64,000 nucleotides of DNA, taken from NCBI GenBank assembly GCA_016722505.1, contig JADKJH010000003.1, positions 248,001-312,000 of the forward strand, in the 5' to 3' direction. The notes under the pieces are model-generated. The model worked only from the letters and a program-made list of their open reading frames with translations, was not told where the DNA came from and ran no database searches. The DNA comes from Holophagaceae bacterium (GTDB lineage Bacteria; Acidobacteriota; Holophagae; Holophagales; Holophagaceae). Both the position numbers and the translations under genes were made by a program. This document shows positions 1 through 7,841 of the stretch, piece by piece (positions within the stretch are counted from its first letter, which is position 1; each line of letters opens with the position of its first letter).

Positions 1-144
1 CGCCGGGCGGGGTCCTGGTATGGGAGACGGACGAACGCACTGAACTGGATGCCCAGCCGGGCTGGGAACTCATTGAAACCCGAAGATATGGAACCGCACG
101 GTTTCATTTCTTGGAAAACCGCTAACGGCCTTACACTTCGAGCC

Positions 145-1809
145 ATGCTTCGCGTCTCAATCAAAACGAAACTGGGCTTTATCCTTGGATTTTTGGTGCT
201 CAGTTTCTTCGCATTCAACGTCGTGTACTATCCGCGGCGGGTGGAGGCGCAGATCCGGTCGCAAGCCGAGGTGAGCGCCCGCCAGGTGGCAGAAACCGCC
301 AGCTACGCATTGACGCCCGCTCTCAGCAATGGGAACAGGGAAGGCATCGCCAATGTGCTGGAGGGTGTGAATCATATTCCTGCATTCAGCTTCAGCGTGG
401 TCTATGACTTCATGGGACAGCGGGTGAATTCGACCCAGAATACGCCGCCTTGGGTGGATGAATACGCCAAGAGCAAGGGCGACTCCAAGGTCATCACCCG
501 GTCTCAGGATGGTGTGATGGTGGCCATGGCTCCGGTCATCTACCGCGATATGCCCAATAAACTCGGGACTCTGCTGGTTGGATTCAGCACGGAGGAGACG
601 CAGAGGATCGTGGACGAAAATTTCCGCCTGAGCCTGATCGTCGGCCTCACCACAATGGCCTTCGGAATCGTCCTCACAGCCTTCATGTCCCGGCGATACT
701 TGAAACCCATCATCCAGCTCACCAATGCAGCGCAGATGGTGGCCCAGGGGAAATTCGACGACGTGACGGTGGACGCGCACTCCCACGATGAGTTGGAGGA
801 ATTGAGCCGGAATTTCCAGGTCATGACCAACAAGCTCAGGGTCAGCCGGGATGAGATCGAACGGCAGAACCGGTTGCTGGAATACCGTGTGCAGGAGCGG
901 ACCAGGCAACTCATGGAGACCATCTGGGAACTCGAAGAAATCAGGGCGAATCTCGAACAGCGGGTGCAGGAGCGCACCAAGGGGCTGGAACAAAGCCGGG
1001 GGGAGCTGAAAGCCTGGGCCGATACTTTGGAATCCAAGGTCGAGGACAAGACCCGCGAACTCCGTGAGGCGAATGTCAGCCTTACTTCCAGTTATCAGCA
1101 ACTTCAGCAGGCAGACCGGATGAAAGATGAATTCCTGGCGAACATGAGCCATGAACTCCGCACGCCGCTCAACGCCATCATCGGGTTTTCCGGGATGCTG
1201 ATGCAGGAAGAGAATGACCGGGTGGCAGCTGATGTGCGCGAGGATCTTCAAATCATCTTTCAAAATGGGACCCAGCTTTTAGGCCACATAGATTCCATCC
1301 TGGATCTCTCCAAGATCGAGGCCGGCAAAATGGAACTCGACCTTCAGGAGGTGGATCCCATGGCATTGCTGGAGGAGGTCGTGGCAATGGCCGGGGGCCT
1401 GCTCCGGAAAAAGCCCATCGCGCTGATCTTCGACCGCCCTGGATGGACAGTGAAGGTCCTGGGCGATGCAGTAAGGCTCAAGCAGGTGATGACGAACCTG
1501 ATCGGCAATGCCATCAAGTTCACCGAGGAAGGAGAAGTGGAGCTTTTCGCGACCCGTGCCGGCGGGCAATTGACAATAGGCATCCGTGACACAGGCATAG
1601 GCATGAGCGAAAGCGAGATGGAGCGGCTCTTCAAACCCTTTCAGCAGGTGGATGGAAGCATCACCCGCCGTTTTGGGGGAACGGGGCTGGGGCTTGCCAT
1701 CAGCCAAAAGTTCATGGGCTTCATGAATGGGCATATAAGGGCCGAGAGCAAGAAAGGCAAAGGTAGTACCTTCATCATCGAGATGCCCTTAGTGGCCGTA
1801 ACAAAATAA
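145..1809 (+). CDS. Membrane-bound sensor histidine kinase (HAMP, HisKA, HATPase)
   Basis: Inner-membrane sensor kinase of a two-component system; the signal is unknown. Reading from the ATG at 145, a hydrophobic segment lies near residues 10-30. A periplasmic domain of about 140 residues follows, then a second membrane helix, a HAMP linker and a long coiled coil rich in Glu/Gln/Arg. The H box is MSHELRTPLN with the phospho-acceptor near His336. The N box (NLIGNAIKF) is near residue 451 and the G2 box (GGTGLGLAIS) near 512. The frame is open back to an ATG at 49, but that would add 32 non-hydrophobic residues before the first helix, so 145 is preferred. The stop codon lies inside the left arm of a perfect inverted repeat. 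The next gene encodes a receiver protein that could be its partner. Confidence 0.88.
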   Translation: MLRVSIKTKLGFILGFLVLSFFAFNVVYYPRRVEAQIRSQAEVSARQVAETASYALTPALSNGNREGIANVLEGVNHIPAFSFSVVYDFMGQRVNSTQNTPPWVDEYAKSKGDSKVITRSQDGVMVAMAPVIYRDMPNKLGTLLVGFSTEETQRIVDENFRLSLIVGLTTMAFGIVLTAFMSRRYLKPIIQLTNAAQMVAQGKFDDVTVDAHSHDELEELSRNFQVMTNKLRVSRDEIERQNRLLEYRVQERTRQLMETIWELEEIRANLEQRVQERTKGLEQSRGELKAWADTLESKVEDKTRELREANVSLTSSYQQLQQADRMKDEFLANMSHELRTPLNAIIGFSGMLMQEENDRVAADVREDLQIIFQNGTQLLGHIDSILDLSKIEAGKMELDLQEVDPMALLEEVVAMAGGLLRKKPIALIFDRPGWTVKVLGDAVRLKQVMTNLIGNAIKFTEEGEVELFATRAGGQLTIGIRDTGIGMSESEMERLFKPFQQVDGSITRRFGGTGLGLAISQKFMGFMNGHIRAESKKGKGSTFIIEMPLVAVTK

Positions 1810-1838
1810 CCCGTGCGGTTTGGGTTATTTTGTTACGG
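1796..1838. repeat. Perfect 17-bp stem-loop repeat, copy 1
   Basis: Arms at 1796-1812 and 1822-1838 are exact reverse complements (CCGTAACAAAATAACCC and its complement) around a 9-nt loop. Three more base pairs form beyond one mismatch. The left arm contains the stop codon of the histidine kinase. There is no U-tract on the plus strand after the right arm, so it is not a classical terminator, though it could act as an RNA 3' end. Related stem-loops occur near 27.1 kb and 34.2 kb. Confidence 0.8.
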
Positions 1839-1909
1839 TCACTTATGCCGGAGCGCCGTCACAATGATCTACTCCCCCACCGCAACGGCCTTCTCGTGGA
1901 AAGCGCCGT

Positions 1910-3727
1910 ATGAGTCCTAAGCTCAAGATCCTCTGCATCGAAGATAACCCCGTGAATTGGCGGCTGGTGCAGCGGCTACTGGGCCAGGCGGGGTATGACA
2001 TGCATTGGGCCGAGGAAGGCTTGCAGGGCTACCAGATGGCGGTGGAATTGAAACCGGCTCTGGTGCTGCTGGATATCAACCTGCCAGGCCTGTCGGGTTT
2101 CGAGGTGGCCACCAAGTTGCGCCAGAATGCCGATCTGAACGGGATCCCCATCATCGCCCTGACCGCCAAGACCATGAAAATTGATCGCGAAACGGCGCTG
2201 GTGTCGGGCTGTGATGGCTATATATCGAAACCCATCGACCCCTTCCAATTCACCTCCCAGGTGGAGGCTTACCTGGGAGGCCAGAGGGACAAGGTTGATC
2301 AGGGACGGGAAGGCGCGGTGCTGAGGCAGTTCAGCCAGCAAATCGTCGAGCATCTCGAGGCACGGCTGAAGGAAACGCAGGAATCCAACCGAAAACTCCA
2401 GGAAGCCCAAGAGGCTTTGGAAATCCGCAATCGCAACTTGTCGCGGTTGCTGGCTCTCAGCCAGAGCATCGTGGCCGAGCCCGACCCACGCTCCCTGCAG
2501 ACACGAATTCTTGGAAGGGCCCAGGAGGATTTGGGGTTGAAACTCCTGCATGCGTTTCACGTCCAAGCTGACGGAGGATATTTCGAGGGGTTGCGGTGGG
2601 TGGAAGCCGGATCTGAAATGGTCGCTCCCATTCGTGGAGACCATATCCTGCCGGTGCGCTTGAAGCGGGTCATGCACGAGGGGCCGATTATCGGCGAACA
2701 TCTATTGCAATCGCCTTTTTGGGATCCCGGCTTGGCTTTGGGACTCTGGACCCAGCCTTCCCAGTCCCTGCTCTTGCCCATGCCCCACCGGCAGGTTGAA
2801 GGGGAGTTGTGGGGATTCTGGGCTCTGAGCCGCGAGGCTGACCGGCCCTTCCTGCCTTACGAAGTGGAACTCATCGCATTGATCGGCGGACTGGCCCAGG
2901 TGACCCTTCAGAATGCGGAGTTGATCTTCAACCTGAGCGAGAGTTCCCGGGCGCTGGCCTCCAGTTACGAAATCGTGGAGTCCGCCTATATGGAGGTCCA
3001 TCAGGCTCAAGCGGCCCTCAGCCAGCGTGAACGCCAAGCTCTTCTTGGAGACCTATTCCAGAAAATGACCAAGCGCCTTCAAGCGCCTGTGTCCACGCTT
3101 CAAGTGCAAAGTTCAGCCCTCGACCAGATGGAGCAGGGAAGCGGTGAATGGAAACATTCCGTGGCCCAGATCAAGGACTCGGTGGACCAGATCGCAAACC
3201 TGGTTAAGGCACTGACGCGCCGGGTGGGCAAGCAGGAAAATGCCCGTCCCGAGTGGATCCATCTAGACGAATTGCTGGCACAGGAATTGGAATTGATCTC
3301 CATAGAGGGGCACTTAGGAGACCGCGATTTGAGGTTTGAGATTGGCGCCCCTCTGGCCAAGGTCTTCGGCATTTATGGCGATTTTTCCGACACCATCACG
3401 GAGATGGTGCGCCATGCGCTGGGCGGTCCTACTCCATCCCCGTACTTGTTGGTGCGAACCAGAGTGAGCGAAGGGAAATACCACTTGGAGATGGAAGACG
3501 AAGGTGGCCCTATTCCCCCCGAAAGCCTGAGCCGCGCCTTTGAACCTTTCTCAGGCCTGCGGGAGGCGCATCAGGAAGACTCAGTGCTTGGCGTGCGTAA
3601 ACCGGCACCAGGGCTGCCTTCATGTGTCCAGCTGATGTCCTCCTACCGGGCCACCATGGACATTAAGAATTTTGGCGAAGGCACCCGCCTGGACCTATCA
3701 CTTCTGTTGGACACCGAGGCCGTATGA
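1910..3727 (+). CDS. Receiver-GAF protein with degenerate kinase-like C-terminus
   Basis: A CheY-like receiver fills residues 1-125: acidic pocket IEDNPVN, phospho-acceptor Asp55 in LLDINLPG, conserved Lys in YISKPID. A short coiled coil and a GAF-like domain (about 180-345) follow. The C-terminal third resembles a DHp/ATPase pair, but the DHp-like helix has no evident His, and the N-box position (EMVRHALGG) lacks the usual Asn pattern. DEGGPIPPE resembles a G1 box. I infer a receiver whose output is scaffolding or weak nucleotide binding rather than phosphotransfer. It lies 100 bp after the sensor kinase gene and overlaps the next gene by an ATGA junction. Confidence 0.8.
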   Translation: MSPKLKILCIEDNPVNWRLVQRLLGQAGYDMHWAEEGLQGYQMAVELKPALVLLDINLPGLSGFEVATKLRQNADLNGIPIIALTAKTMKIDRETALVSGCDGYISKPIDPFQFTSQVEAYLGGQRDKVDQGREGAVLRQFSQQIVEHLEARLKETQESNRKLQEAQEALEIRNRNLSRLLALSQSIVAEPDPRSLQTRILGRAQEDLGLKLLHAFHVQADGGYFEGLRWVEAGSEMVAPIRGDHILPVRLKRVMHEGPIIGEHLLQSPFWDPGLALGLWTQPSQSLLLPMPHRQVEGELWGFWALSREADRPFLPYEVELIALIGGLAQVTLQNAELIFNLSESSRALASSYEIVESAYMEVHQAQAALSQRERQALLGDLFQKMTKRLQAPVSTLQVQSSALDQMEQGSGEWKHSVAQIKDSVDQIANLVKALTRRVGKQENARPEWIHLDELLAQELELISIEGHLGDRDLRFEIGAPLAKVFGIYGDFSDTITEMVRHALGGPTPSPYLLVRTRVSEGKYHLEMEDEGGPIPPESLSRAFEPFSGLREAHQEDSVLGVRKPAPGLPSCVQLMSSYRATMDIKNFGEGTRLDLSLLLDTEAV

Positions 3728-4542
3728 GGCAAATCCGGTGGTTCATCCTTTTGGCGTTCATCTCACCGGTTTTTGTTCAATGTCAGCAAGCGCCAGGGTC
3801 TGGTCCCGCTGCGCCCCTCCTGCGATCAGGAGAAGGGTTTGCCTGGGCTTCCGTAGATGGGACATCCAAGGGCTTTGGCGAAGAGGCAACAGAAGCGCGC
3901 CTTGGGGGGCTTGCAAACCTGCTCTGGTTGCGGCTGGAAGGTGAAGAATGGGCCGCCAGGATGGTCAGCTTCAAATGCAAGGGTGAGTTGAATGGCGTCC
4001 GCTGCTCGAATCGCAAGGGCCACGGAAAGGTGAATCTGGCCAAAGCCACTCTGGAAGGCTGCAACCTGGCATTCCTGGTGTGGAGCATGGAATCAGCGGA
4101 ACGATGGAAGAAGGATTATGGTGAAGGCGTCGCGAGATACCGACTGGACCAAGTCTTCAAACCCTTTTTGGGAAATCGTTGGAAGGCGGGAGAAACACTA
4201 CCCGTGATGGGTGCTGAATGGACCGGCGACAGTGAATTGCTCCGGACGACCCCGATGGTCTTGGCTAAATGGTTGGCGGATCCAGATCAGGAGCCGCTGC
4301 TCACGCTTTGCAAGCGCCTGATGAGTGGGGCCTTTGACGGATGGATCACCAAAGATTCTGAATGGTGGTTCATTGTGGGCATGGCTCCCACAGCCTTGAT
4401 GCTCTCGGCATCAGGCGATACTTCCACTTGGGTGGCAGGCAGCAACGGTGAACGTTCGGTGGTGTTGCATTCGCCAAAGACCCTTGGGAAAATGGAAGCC
4501 CTTGCCCGCATGAAGGAAATCCTGCTGCTTCCGAAAAAATGA
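3724..4542 (+). CDS. Predicted lipoprotein of unknown function
   Basis: The 272-residue product begins with a basic N-terminus and a hydrophobic stretch ending in a lipobox-like FVQC near residues 17-20, so it is probably exported and lipid-anchored. The rest is soluble and Trp-rich, with no family I recognise. Its ATG overlaps the stop of the receiver gene (ATGA), which implies translational coupling and a functional link with the two signalling genes upstream. It could be the periplasmic cue-binding or effector part of that system, but this is inference from context only. Confidence 0.7.
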   Translation: MRQIRWFILLAFISPVFVQCQQAPGSGPAAPLLRSGEGFAWASVDGTSKGFGEEATEARLGGLANLLWLRLEGEEWAARMVSFKCKGELNGVRCSNRKGHGKVNLAKATLEGCNLAFLVWSMESAERWKKDYGEGVARYRLDQVFKPFLGNRWKAGETLPVMGAEWTGDSELLRTTPMVLAKWLADPDQEPLLTLCKRLMSGAFDGWITKDSEWWFIVGMAPTALMLSASGDTSTWVAGSNGERSVVLHSPKTLGKMEALARMKEILLLPKK

Positions 4543-4556
4543 TTTCTGAGCTTGTC

Positions 4557-6017
4557 TTAAAGGCATGCCTTCATGCGTCTTACGGCATTTTCCAGCTGCC
4601 GTGGTTCGAATTGGGAGAACGCTAACCGTGTGGCGCCCAAAGGGCTTCGATTGAAGGAAAAGTAGCTACCGGGCTGGATAATCAGGCTCTGCTGCTTGCA
4701 ACGCTGGACCCAGGCTTCCAGATCAAGGTCAGGTTTGGCGTGAGCCCAGATCGCGAGACCGCCATCGGGCACGCCAAAGGACAAGGCATCATCCAAATCT
4801 TCGCGCAGGCAGGCAACCAGATGGTCCCGCCGCTCCTCGTAGGCTTTACGCACTTTCCGGACGTGCCGCGCCATATCACCATCGCGGAATAGATCCGCCA
4901 CGGCCCATTCCAGCACGCGATCCCCTTGCCAATCCATGCGCAAACGCACCCGAGCCAGACGCTCGACCAGGCCCTTGGGCGCCACCAGGAAACCCAACCG
5001 CACTCCAGGTGCGATGAGCTTGCTCAAAGAACCCATGTAGATCACCTGCCCGGTCGGATCTCCGCTGGCCAGGGGGAGCATGGATCTTCCATTGAACTGA
5101 TATTCAAAATCGTAGTCGTCCTCCAACACGGCCATGCGATACCGCTGTGCCAACTCCAGCAGGCGCATGCGCCGGTTGGGACTCAAGGCGACGGTCGTAG
5201 GGTTCTGGTGATGGGGAGTGAGATACACGAGATCAACGCGCTGCTTCTTTAGGAGCGCTTCCAGCGCGTCCAGATCCATCCCTTCACCATCCACAGGCAC
5301 AGGGTGCAGGGCCACTCCAGAACTCTGCTGCATGGTTTCCCATGCGGTGCGGTTGCCTGGATCCTCCACGGCGATGGAGCCACCTTGCTTGAAGAGCGAC
5401 AAGGCCACAAGGTCCAGAGCCATGCGACTGCCTCGGGTCACCAAAATCTGGTCCGGGTCGGTCACCAGTCCGCGCCGCTCGGAGAGCATGGCCGATAAGG
5501 CCTCACGCAGCATGACATTTCCCTTTGGTTCTCCATATTGCAGCAGCTCGTTGCCGTGGAGGCGGATGGCCCGCTGATAGGCGCGGCCCATGGCTTCGGT
5601 GGGGGCAAGCCGCACGTCTGCCAATCCTTCTGACAAATCCATGAGCGCCTGGAATGGCTCTGTGATTGGGCTCAGTTGGGTGGGCATGTCGTAGCCAGGA
5701 TCCGAAGGCGGAACCTTGGCTTCGTCCTCGACATGCCCCCAGGAGCAAGGCGAGAGATCGGGCAGGGTGCCCGTGACGAAGGTGCCGCTGCCAGGACGGG
5801 TCTCGATCCAGCCTTCAGCTTCCAATTCCCGCAGGGCCGCCAGAACAGTGTTGCGATGGACGCCCAATTCTTCGGCGATCTGCCGTGAGCCGGGAAGCGC
5901 CATGCCGGGTTTGATGCGCCCATTCCGGATGGCCAAGCCGAGGGCTCGCGTGATCTGGAGTTGCAAGGGCTCCTTGGCGCTCGGGTCAAGGCTGATGGCG
6001 AGGTCGCGGAGGCGCAT
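4557..6017 (-). CDS. MocR/PdxR-family transcriptional regulator (GntR HTH + aminotransferase-like domain)
   Basis: An N-terminal winged helix-turn-helix (LPGSRQIAEELGVHRNTVL) is followed by a linker and a fold-type-I aminotransferase domain. The PLP-binding lysine lies in MGSLSKLIAPG near residue 333. These proteins sense PLP or amino compounds and usually control a neighbouring or divergent operon and themselves. The frame is open to an ATG at 6068, but those 17 extra codons coincide with a MocR-type direct-repeat operator (6034-6067) that recurs at 7530-7563. I therefore place the start at 6017, MRLRDLAISL, preceded by GGAG about 12 nt upstream. Its likely targets are itself and the secreted-protein gene at 6946-7473. 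Confidence 0.87.
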   Translation of the reverse strand: MRLRDLAISLDPSAKEPLQLQITRALGLAIRNGRIKPGMALPGSRQIAEELGVHRNTVLAALRELEAEGWIETRPGSGTFVTGTLPDLSPCSWGHVEDEAKVPPSDPGYDMPTQLSPITEPFQALMDLSEGLADVRLAPTEAMGRAYQRAIRLHGNELLQYGEPKGNVMLREALSAMLSERRGLVTDPDQILVTRGSRMALDLVALSLFKQGGSIAVEDPGNRTAWETMQQSSGVALHPVPVDGEGMDLDALEALLKKQRVDLVYLTPHHQNPTTVALSPNRRMRLLELAQRYRMAVLEDDYDFEYQFNGRSMLPLASGDPTGQVIYMGSLSKLIAPGVRLGFLVAPKGLVERLARVRLRMDWQGDRVLEWAVADLFRDGDMARHVRKVRKAYEERRDHLVACLREDLDDALSFGVPDGGLAIWAHAKPDLDLEAWVQRCKQQSLIIQPGSYFSFNRSPLGATRLAFSQFEPRQLENAVRRMKACL

Positions 6018-6033
6018 AGGCGTTGAGTTCTCC

Positions 6034-6067
6034 AAGTGGTCTAGCTGTAAATCGCGGAACTGGTCCA
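6034..6067 (-). promoter_or_regulatory. Direct-repeat MocR operator upstream of the mocR-like gene
   Basis: On the plus strand, AAGTGGTCTA (6034-6043) and AACTGGTCCA (6058-6067) are direct repeats spaced 24 bp start to start. The same pair with the same spacing and a similar spacer recurs at 7530-7563. Direct repeats of this kind are typical of MocR operators, and the half-site resembles, from memory, the PdxR motif of Corynebacterium. The site lies just upstream of the preferred start codon, which suggests autoregulation. Confidence 0.6.
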
Positions 6068-6132
6068 TAGGCCAGCCCGCTAGTCATCGTACACATATGC
6101 TTGGAGAGAAACCCATGGGCCGCCTTTCAATC

Positions 6133-6164
6133 CGTCGCGGCACGGGAATTTTAAGACACGCTCT
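6133..6164. repeat. Solo end of the MITE-like element
   Basis: About 32 bp matching the terminal inverted repeat of the 7575-7841 element: GAGCGTGT, then a TTAAAATTCCC core, then GTGCCGCGACGGA, read on the minus strand. Only one end is present, and similarity stops after GACGGA. The base triplet abutting the outer end is TGA, matching the TNA form of the TTA flanks of the complete element. It lies between the mocR-like gene and rpe, and is probably a deletion remnant. Confidence 0.6.
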
Positions 6165-6202
6165 GAGATGCCATCCCTGGTTTCCCTCTCATCCACTCGA
6201 AT

Positions 6203-6883
6203 TTATTTCCCGGCCCGCATCGTGGCCCGAAGCGCATGGATCGCAGCCACTGGATCCTGGGCCTTGAACACAGCGTTGCCGGCCACCAGGCAATCGGCCC
6301 CGGCCTGCACAAGCTCCGCGGCGTTATCCAGGCTCACACCGCCATCCACCTGGATGAGAAAGGGCGTTTGACGCTCGGTACGCAGGGCATCCAGACGCCG
6401 CACTTTATCGAGGATCCGGGGGATGAAACTTTGGCCGCCGAAGCCTGGATTCACGCTCATCAACAGAACGAAATCAAAACAGCCGAAAAGGTCTGTGAGC
6501 GTTTCCACCGGGGTGCCAGGGTTCAGGACGACGCCTGCTTTGGCGCCAGCCTTCCGGATGGAATCCAGCGTCCGGTGGACGTGCGGATCGGCCTCTTGAT
6601 GCACCGATACCCACGATGCGCCGGCCTCCACGAATTCGAGCGCGTAGCGGCTGGGTTCCACGATCATCAGGTGGCAATCCAACGGGAGTTTCGTGACCTT
6701 GCGCATGGCGGCCACCACGGGCATTCCCAGCGTGATGTTCGGCACGAAACGGCCATCCATGACATCCACATGCACCACCTCGGCGCCCGATGCTTCAAGC
6801 ATCGCCAGGGCCTCGCCGAGTTGCGTGAAATCCGCTGAAAGAATGCTTGGGGCCAGGAGTGGGGTATCAGGACGAAGGACCAT
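6203..6883 (-). CDS. rpe: Ribulose-phosphate 3-epimerase
   Basis: Interconverts ribulose 5-phosphate and xylulose 5-phosphate in the pentose phosphate pathway (cytoplasmic TIM barrel, metal-dependent). Family motifs are present in order: LAPSILSADF near the N-terminus, HVDVMDGRFVPN with metal and catalytic residues, LPLDCHLMIVEP, MSVNPGFGGQ, and the phosphate-binding VDGGVS with GNAVF near the C-terminus. At 226 residues it is full length. It stands alone on the minus strand between the remnant repeat and a secreted-protein gene. Confidence 0.96.
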   Translation of the reverse strand: MVLRPDTPLLAPSILSADFTQLGEALAMLEASGAEVVHVDVMDGRFVPNITLGMPVVAAMRKVTKLPLDCHLMIVEPSRYALEFVEAGASWVSVHQEADPHVHRTLDSIRKAGAKAGVVLNPGTPVETLTDLFGCFDFVLLMSVNPGFGGQSFIPRILDKVRRLDALRTERQTPFLIQVDGGVSLDNAAELVQAGADCLVAGNAVFKAQDPVAAIHALRATMRAGK

Positions 6884-6945
6884 CGTTCCATTGTGCAGGA
6901 ACCATGGCCCTTCGTCTTGCAGCTTATCTATCGGTTTTTATAGAC

Positions 6946-7473
6946 CTACTCGACGTAATAGCCCAGAAGGTTCACCCGCCTGAAGTAGTGGCTAGGTATG
7001 CCATTCGCGGGATCAATGGGATCCACTATGATTTGATAGCCTTCGGGAATGGCGTAGCCAGCGGTCATGGGAGTGCGCTGCATTTCATAACCCACAGTCT
7101 GGCGGGTTGGCACGAACCGGTTGAGGATGGACACCGCAGTGCCTGCGGGGTCAGCGATATAGGCACCGAGCTGGATGTTGGGGGTACCAGTCACCGCTGT
7201 CTGGCAGCGGATGGTGACTTCGATGTCGGTGAGGATCAGGGTCTTGCCCTTGGGCACCACGAAGCTCTTGGTTCCGTCGCCGGTCAATACACCAAAGTTG
7301 TAGTCGGACCACTGAGCTGTGAACGTTGTGCCGTCCCAGAAACCGAAATAGTTGACCTTCACCATCTGCTTGGGGGAAACGCCCAGATGGGTGACCTGGG
7401 CGCGGGCAGCGGGCGCGGCGCCGAAGACCAGGGCGGCGCCGAGAATCAGGGTGGGTAGGATGCGGTTGCGCAT
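6946..7473 (-). CDS. Secreted protein of unknown function
   Basis: The 175-residue product has a clear signal peptide: basic MRNR, a hydrophobic Leu/Ala core and an ARAQ cleavage region near residues 22-26. The mature part looks like a small beta-rich domain (LILTDIEVTI, YQIIVDPIDP). I do not recognise the family. Upstream, at 7530-7563, is a near copy of the operator found at the mocR-like gene, 57-90 bp before this start codon. Control by that PLP-responsive regulator is therefore plausible. A start at 7473 has GGAG about 8 nt upstream. Confidence 0.75.
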   Translation of the reverse strand: MRNRILPTLILGAALVFGAAPAARAQVTHLGVSPKQMVKVNYFGFWDGTTFTAQWSDYNFGVLTGDGTKSFVVPKGKTLILTDIEVTIRCQTAVTGTPNIQLGAYIADPAGTAVSILNRFVPTRQTVGYEMQRTPMTAGYAIPEGYQIIVDPIDPANGIPSHYFRRVNLLGYYVE

Positions 7474-7529
7474 TTGAGCTCCTTGGAGGGTGTAGACACC
7501 AAGTTTTGCCTGGCTCAGCTCATTTCGAT

Positions 7530-7563
7530 TGGACCAGTTCTCACATTTCCAGCTAGACCAGTT
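7530..7563. promoter_or_regulatory. Second MocR-type direct-repeat operator
   Basis: TGGACCAGTT (7530-7539) and TAGACCAGTT (7554-7563) on the plus strand, spaced 24 bp start to start, with a spacer similar to that at 6044-6057. This is nearly the same site as at 6034-6067. It lies in the upstream region of the secreted-protein gene, just before the MITE-like element. The region 7474-7841 otherwise contains no gene I can support. Confidence 0.6.
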
Positions 7564-7574
7564 GCGACCTGTTA

Positions 7575-7841
7575 GAGCGTGTTTTAAAATTCCCCCGTGC
7601 CGCGACGGAGGTCCGCCGCGATGCAGCGCAAGGAACGGGCCGCAGCTGCGTATAAATCATACGCACAAGGCCCGTGACGCCGCGATGCGCGCGGCTGGCC
7701 CCGTCCCTTCGGGCTGGGGCGGCGGGCTTCGCGGGCCTGCGTTACCCTCCCGTGGCGTATGGGCGATACGCCGTGGTCGGCTGCCTTGCCCCGCTCGCCC
7801 GGCGCTCCCAGCGCGACACGGGGGAATTTTAAAACACGCTC
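7575..7841. mobile_element. MITE-like element with about 30-bp terminal inverted repeats and TTA duplication
   Basis: The ends (7572-7604 and 7812-7844, including the flanking triplets) are inverted repeats matching at 31 of 33 positions, beginning GAGCGTGTTTTAAAATTCCC. TTA flanks both sides (7572-7574, 7842-7844), as expected of a 3-bp target duplication. The interior has no credible ORF but holds smaller palindromes, for example GCGTAT/ATACGC. A TNA duplication and GAGCGTG-type ends are compatible with a non-autonomous derivative of an IS5-family element; that family assignment is inference. The right-hand TTA is the stop codon of the neighbouring diguanylate cyclase gene. Confidence 0.7.

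Noticed and set aside
157..1263. Long minus-strand frame opposite the first histidine kinase
   Set aside because: It is antisense to a gene with clear HAMP and kinase motifs, and has no recognisable domain.
6018..6068. N-terminal extension of the mocR-like gene (MDQFRDLQLDHLE)
   Set aside because: These codons coincide with a direct-repeat operator that is duplicated in a non-coding context at 7530-7563.
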